A DNA stretch of 64,000 nt from Pirellulaceae bacterium (lineage in GTDB: Bacteria; Planctomycetota; Planctomycetia; Pirellulales; Pirellulaceae), in the NCBI GenBank assembly GCA_026004775.1, contig BPJU01000020.1:1-64000 (forward strand), given 5' to 3'. The position numbers and the translations under genes are program-made. Below the pieces are notes generated by a model. The model did not search any database and was not told the DNA's origin. It saw only the letters and a program-made list of their open reading frames with translations. Positions 62,479 through 64,000 of this stretch are shown here, piece by piece (position 1 is the stretch's first letter; every line of letters begins with the position of its first letter).

Positions 62479-63821
62479 ACCGGACCCCAGCTCGATACCG
62501 CCTTGTCAAGAACCGCGAGAAACTGGAAAAGCATCACTCCCATTGTACCGACTACGAATCCTACCACAAAAACCGTGGTTACCAAAATGGCTTGACGAAA
62601 CCATGCGATCCGAGCGACAAATTGCTGGCGCATCCGGATAGCTAATTGCCGCAGATGCACAGCCAGAACTGTGCCTTGATCGATGGCAGCGAATCGTGCT
62701 GCTTGTGGTCGCGTCAACAGTCTGCCCTGGCCCAGAGCCTCGGCAAGCGGAGCGCCCGCGGCGGCTGCCCGGCCGGCTCGCTTCAGTCGCCGGCGCCAAG
62801 CGCGTTTCGGGTACACCTCGGACATGGCCTGGAGGTATTCCTGCACCGGCCATCCGCGCTCCATTCCGGCCGCCAATTGCTCCAATATCCTGGCCCGGTC
62901 CAGCGGTCTGGCAAGCCAATTCCAGAATCCGGTGCGTCCTCGAATCAGCCCCCAGTGATACGACAGCACCAACAAGGTCACGACGACGAACACCAGGATG
63001 CACGCGACCGGCGGTATTGAGATAAACGGCTCTATTTGCCCAAACACGGTGAGCAGATTAGCCAACGGGTCGCCGGCGGGCGGGTTTGGGTCACGGAACT
63101 CTATCAACGCTGCGGTCAACGAACGAAGCAGATTCGGCATCAGGAGAGCTGCCCCGGCTATCACGCCGACCGCATACCAGACGTTGCTGATGATAGCGTC
63201 TACAGCATCGGGAATGGATGTGTCCGTGGCGTCGACCAGCGACAGCGTTTGTTGCAGATTTCCAGAGCGGCTGCCCAGGGCTACCGCGAAGTCGCCATCC
63301 ACTGTGGTCCGGCCCCATCCGATACGCAGCGCGCGGTCGAGCGGCCACCCCAAATTGATAAGTCGTACCACGCGTGCGGCGCGCCGGCGGAGTCGGCCCG
63401 CCGCGTCTTGACTCAAACTTTCCAGTGCCAATGACAAAGGTACGCCGCGGCTCGCGGCTTGCCGCAATACCCACAACACCAGGTGGTGAGGGCGGTTGGT
63501 CCCTCGTGACCATGCGGTGATCACGGCAACAAGCAACGCTGTCCCTCCTACCACCCCCGTTGCGACTAATCGGGACAGCGTCAGCGGAGGAGTGAATCCG
63601 ACGGCGGTTTGAGCGGCAATGACTTGCTGATACGAAGCAAACAGGATCGTCGGTTGCAGGAACAGCCACGCCAACAGGAGGAGAAAAGCAGCGGCTCGAA
63701 ACAGCGCCACCCGAAATCCACCTCGCCGATGCCGCAGCGATATGCCTCTTGCCGTCCAGAGCATTATCAACCCGGCCAAACCCGTGCCACCGGTAATTCC
63801 CGCGATCCAGATATGCATCAC
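62475..63821 (-). CDS. Type II secretion F-family membrane protein, long form, copy 2
   Basis: 448 residues from GTG 63821 (ATG is the next codon), with GGGAG upstream. It matches the copy at 57436 along its length: LMLWTARGI-RHRRGGFRVALFR, GRTTVDGD, FVVALGSRSGNLQ-type patch and VVGTMGV near the end. Two F-type domains and about seven membrane segments. The gene lies 16 bases after the partial short-form gene and is joined by ATGA to the I-like pseudopilin. Its presence twice suggests duplicated or specialised platforms. Confidence 0.85.
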   Translation of the reverse strand: MMHIWIAGITGGTGLAGLIMLWTARGISLRHRRGGFRVALFRAAAFLLLLAWLFLQPTILFASYQQVIAAQTAVGFTPPLTLSRLVATGVVGGTALLVAVITAWSRGTNRPHHLVLWVLRQAASRGVPLSLALESLSQDAAGRLRRRAARVVRLINLGWPLDRALRIGWGRTTVDGDFAVALGSRSGNLQQTLSLVDATDTSIPDAVDAIISNVWYAVGVIAGAALLMPNLLRSLTAALIEFRDPNPPAGDPLANLLTVFGQIEPFISIPPVACILVFVVVTLLVLSYHWGLIRGRTGFWNWLARPLDRARILEQLAAGMERGWPVQEYLQAMSEVYPKRAWRRRLKRAGRAAAAGAPLAEALGQGRLLTRPQAARFAAIDQGTVLAVHLRQLAIRMRQQFVARIAWFRQAILVTTVFVVGFVVGTMGVMLFQFLAVLDKAVSSWGPV

Positions 63822-63837
63822 GAAGTGGCTCCCGTGA

Positions 63838-64000
63838 CTACCAGAAAACGGCCTTAAGCGCCGGCCTCAACATCAAAAATGTGTGCAACACGGCCATGGC
63901 GACGAGAACCAGGGCGATTGGCGTGACGATCACCGGCACTCGTTTGGCCGCCAATTCGACTTTTCCCGTCAAACACACAGCCGCCTGTAAAAAGCCCTCG
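63838..64000 (-). CDS. gspF: Type II secretion F-family membrane protein, short form, copy 2, partial
   Basis: Only the last 53 codons lie in the window; the gene continues past 64000 and has no start here. The minus-strand frame reads EGFLQAAVCLTGKVELAAKR, then VPVIVTPIALVLVAMAVLH and ends at TAG 63838-63840. This closely matches the end of the gene at 58799 (QGFIHAANYLTGKVELAARR, VPVIVAPIALALAAIAVLH). It would be the partner of the long form at 62475, as in copy 1. Confidence 0.85.
   Translation of the reverse strand, partial: EGFLQAAVCLTGKVELAAKRVPVIVTPIALVLVAMAVLHTFLMLRPALKAVFW

Overview
The window reads as part of a planctomycete chromosome, most likely Pirellulales-like (possibly Thermoguttaceae; the order is inferred, no 16S gene is present). 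The evidence is a set of families typical of that phylum: DUF1598, DUF1501, a DUF1559 prepilin, a BBP7-type outer-membrane barrel, a protein with repeated MJ0042-like zinc ribbons, a very large LptC/OstA-like protein, and planctomycete-style GyrA, RpoD and S1. GC content is high and almost every gap is short.

Region 1-4400 is mobile DNA. A ~132-bp palindrome-rich tandem repeat is interrupted by two head-to-tail copies of one 1958-bp group IIC-like intron on the minus strand (345-2302 and 2303-4260), with no base between them. Both copies carry an intact, identical reverse transcriptase/maturase. The intron ends can be placed to the base because the uninterrupted repeat is present next door.

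Region 4570-14324 holds a DUF1598 protein with a probable 3' frameshift, a cyclopropane-synthase/geranylgeranyl-reductase lipid operon, an MFS transporter, an FHA-GAF histidine kinase, a degenerate receiver protein and a GlmU-like sugar nucleotidyltransferase. Region 14495-25771 holds the primary sigma factor, L13/S9, an RlmN-type methyltransferase, a kdsD-kdsC-lptC-like envelope operon, class II aldolase and a lipoprotein. Region 26051-41588 holds RimO, PgsA, a CPBP protease, a Gfo/Idh/MocA oxidoreductase, a large alpha/beta hydrolase, a ferritin-like protein, the zinc-ribbon membrane protein, GyrA, GDP-mannose dehydratase, UDP-glucose dehydrogenase, CutA and an unknown protein.

Region 41652-54006 holds the BBP7 barrel with a clear terminator, a thioredoxin / seven-bladed FG-GAP propeller / TPR operon, an EboE-like TIM barrel, two paralogous lipoproteins, ribosomal protein S1, a membrane protein and a DUF1501 protein. 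Region 54052-56020 is a betaine-lipid type operon, btaA (split by a one-base frameshift) plus a btaB-like methyltransferase. Region 56342-64000 holds a sialidase-like protein and a minus-strand pseudopilus operon: two copies of a pair of F-family inner-membrane proteins on either side of I-, J- and K-like minor pseudopilins and a DUF1559 major pilin; it continues past the window edge.

Envelope building recurs across the window: lipid modification (CFA, GGR, BtaA/B, PgsA), LPS-like Kdo synthesis and transport, nucleotide-sugar synthesis, lipoproteins and a secretion pseudopilus. No rRNA, tRNA or CRISPR array was found. Most long open frames antisense to these genes are high-GC shadows.
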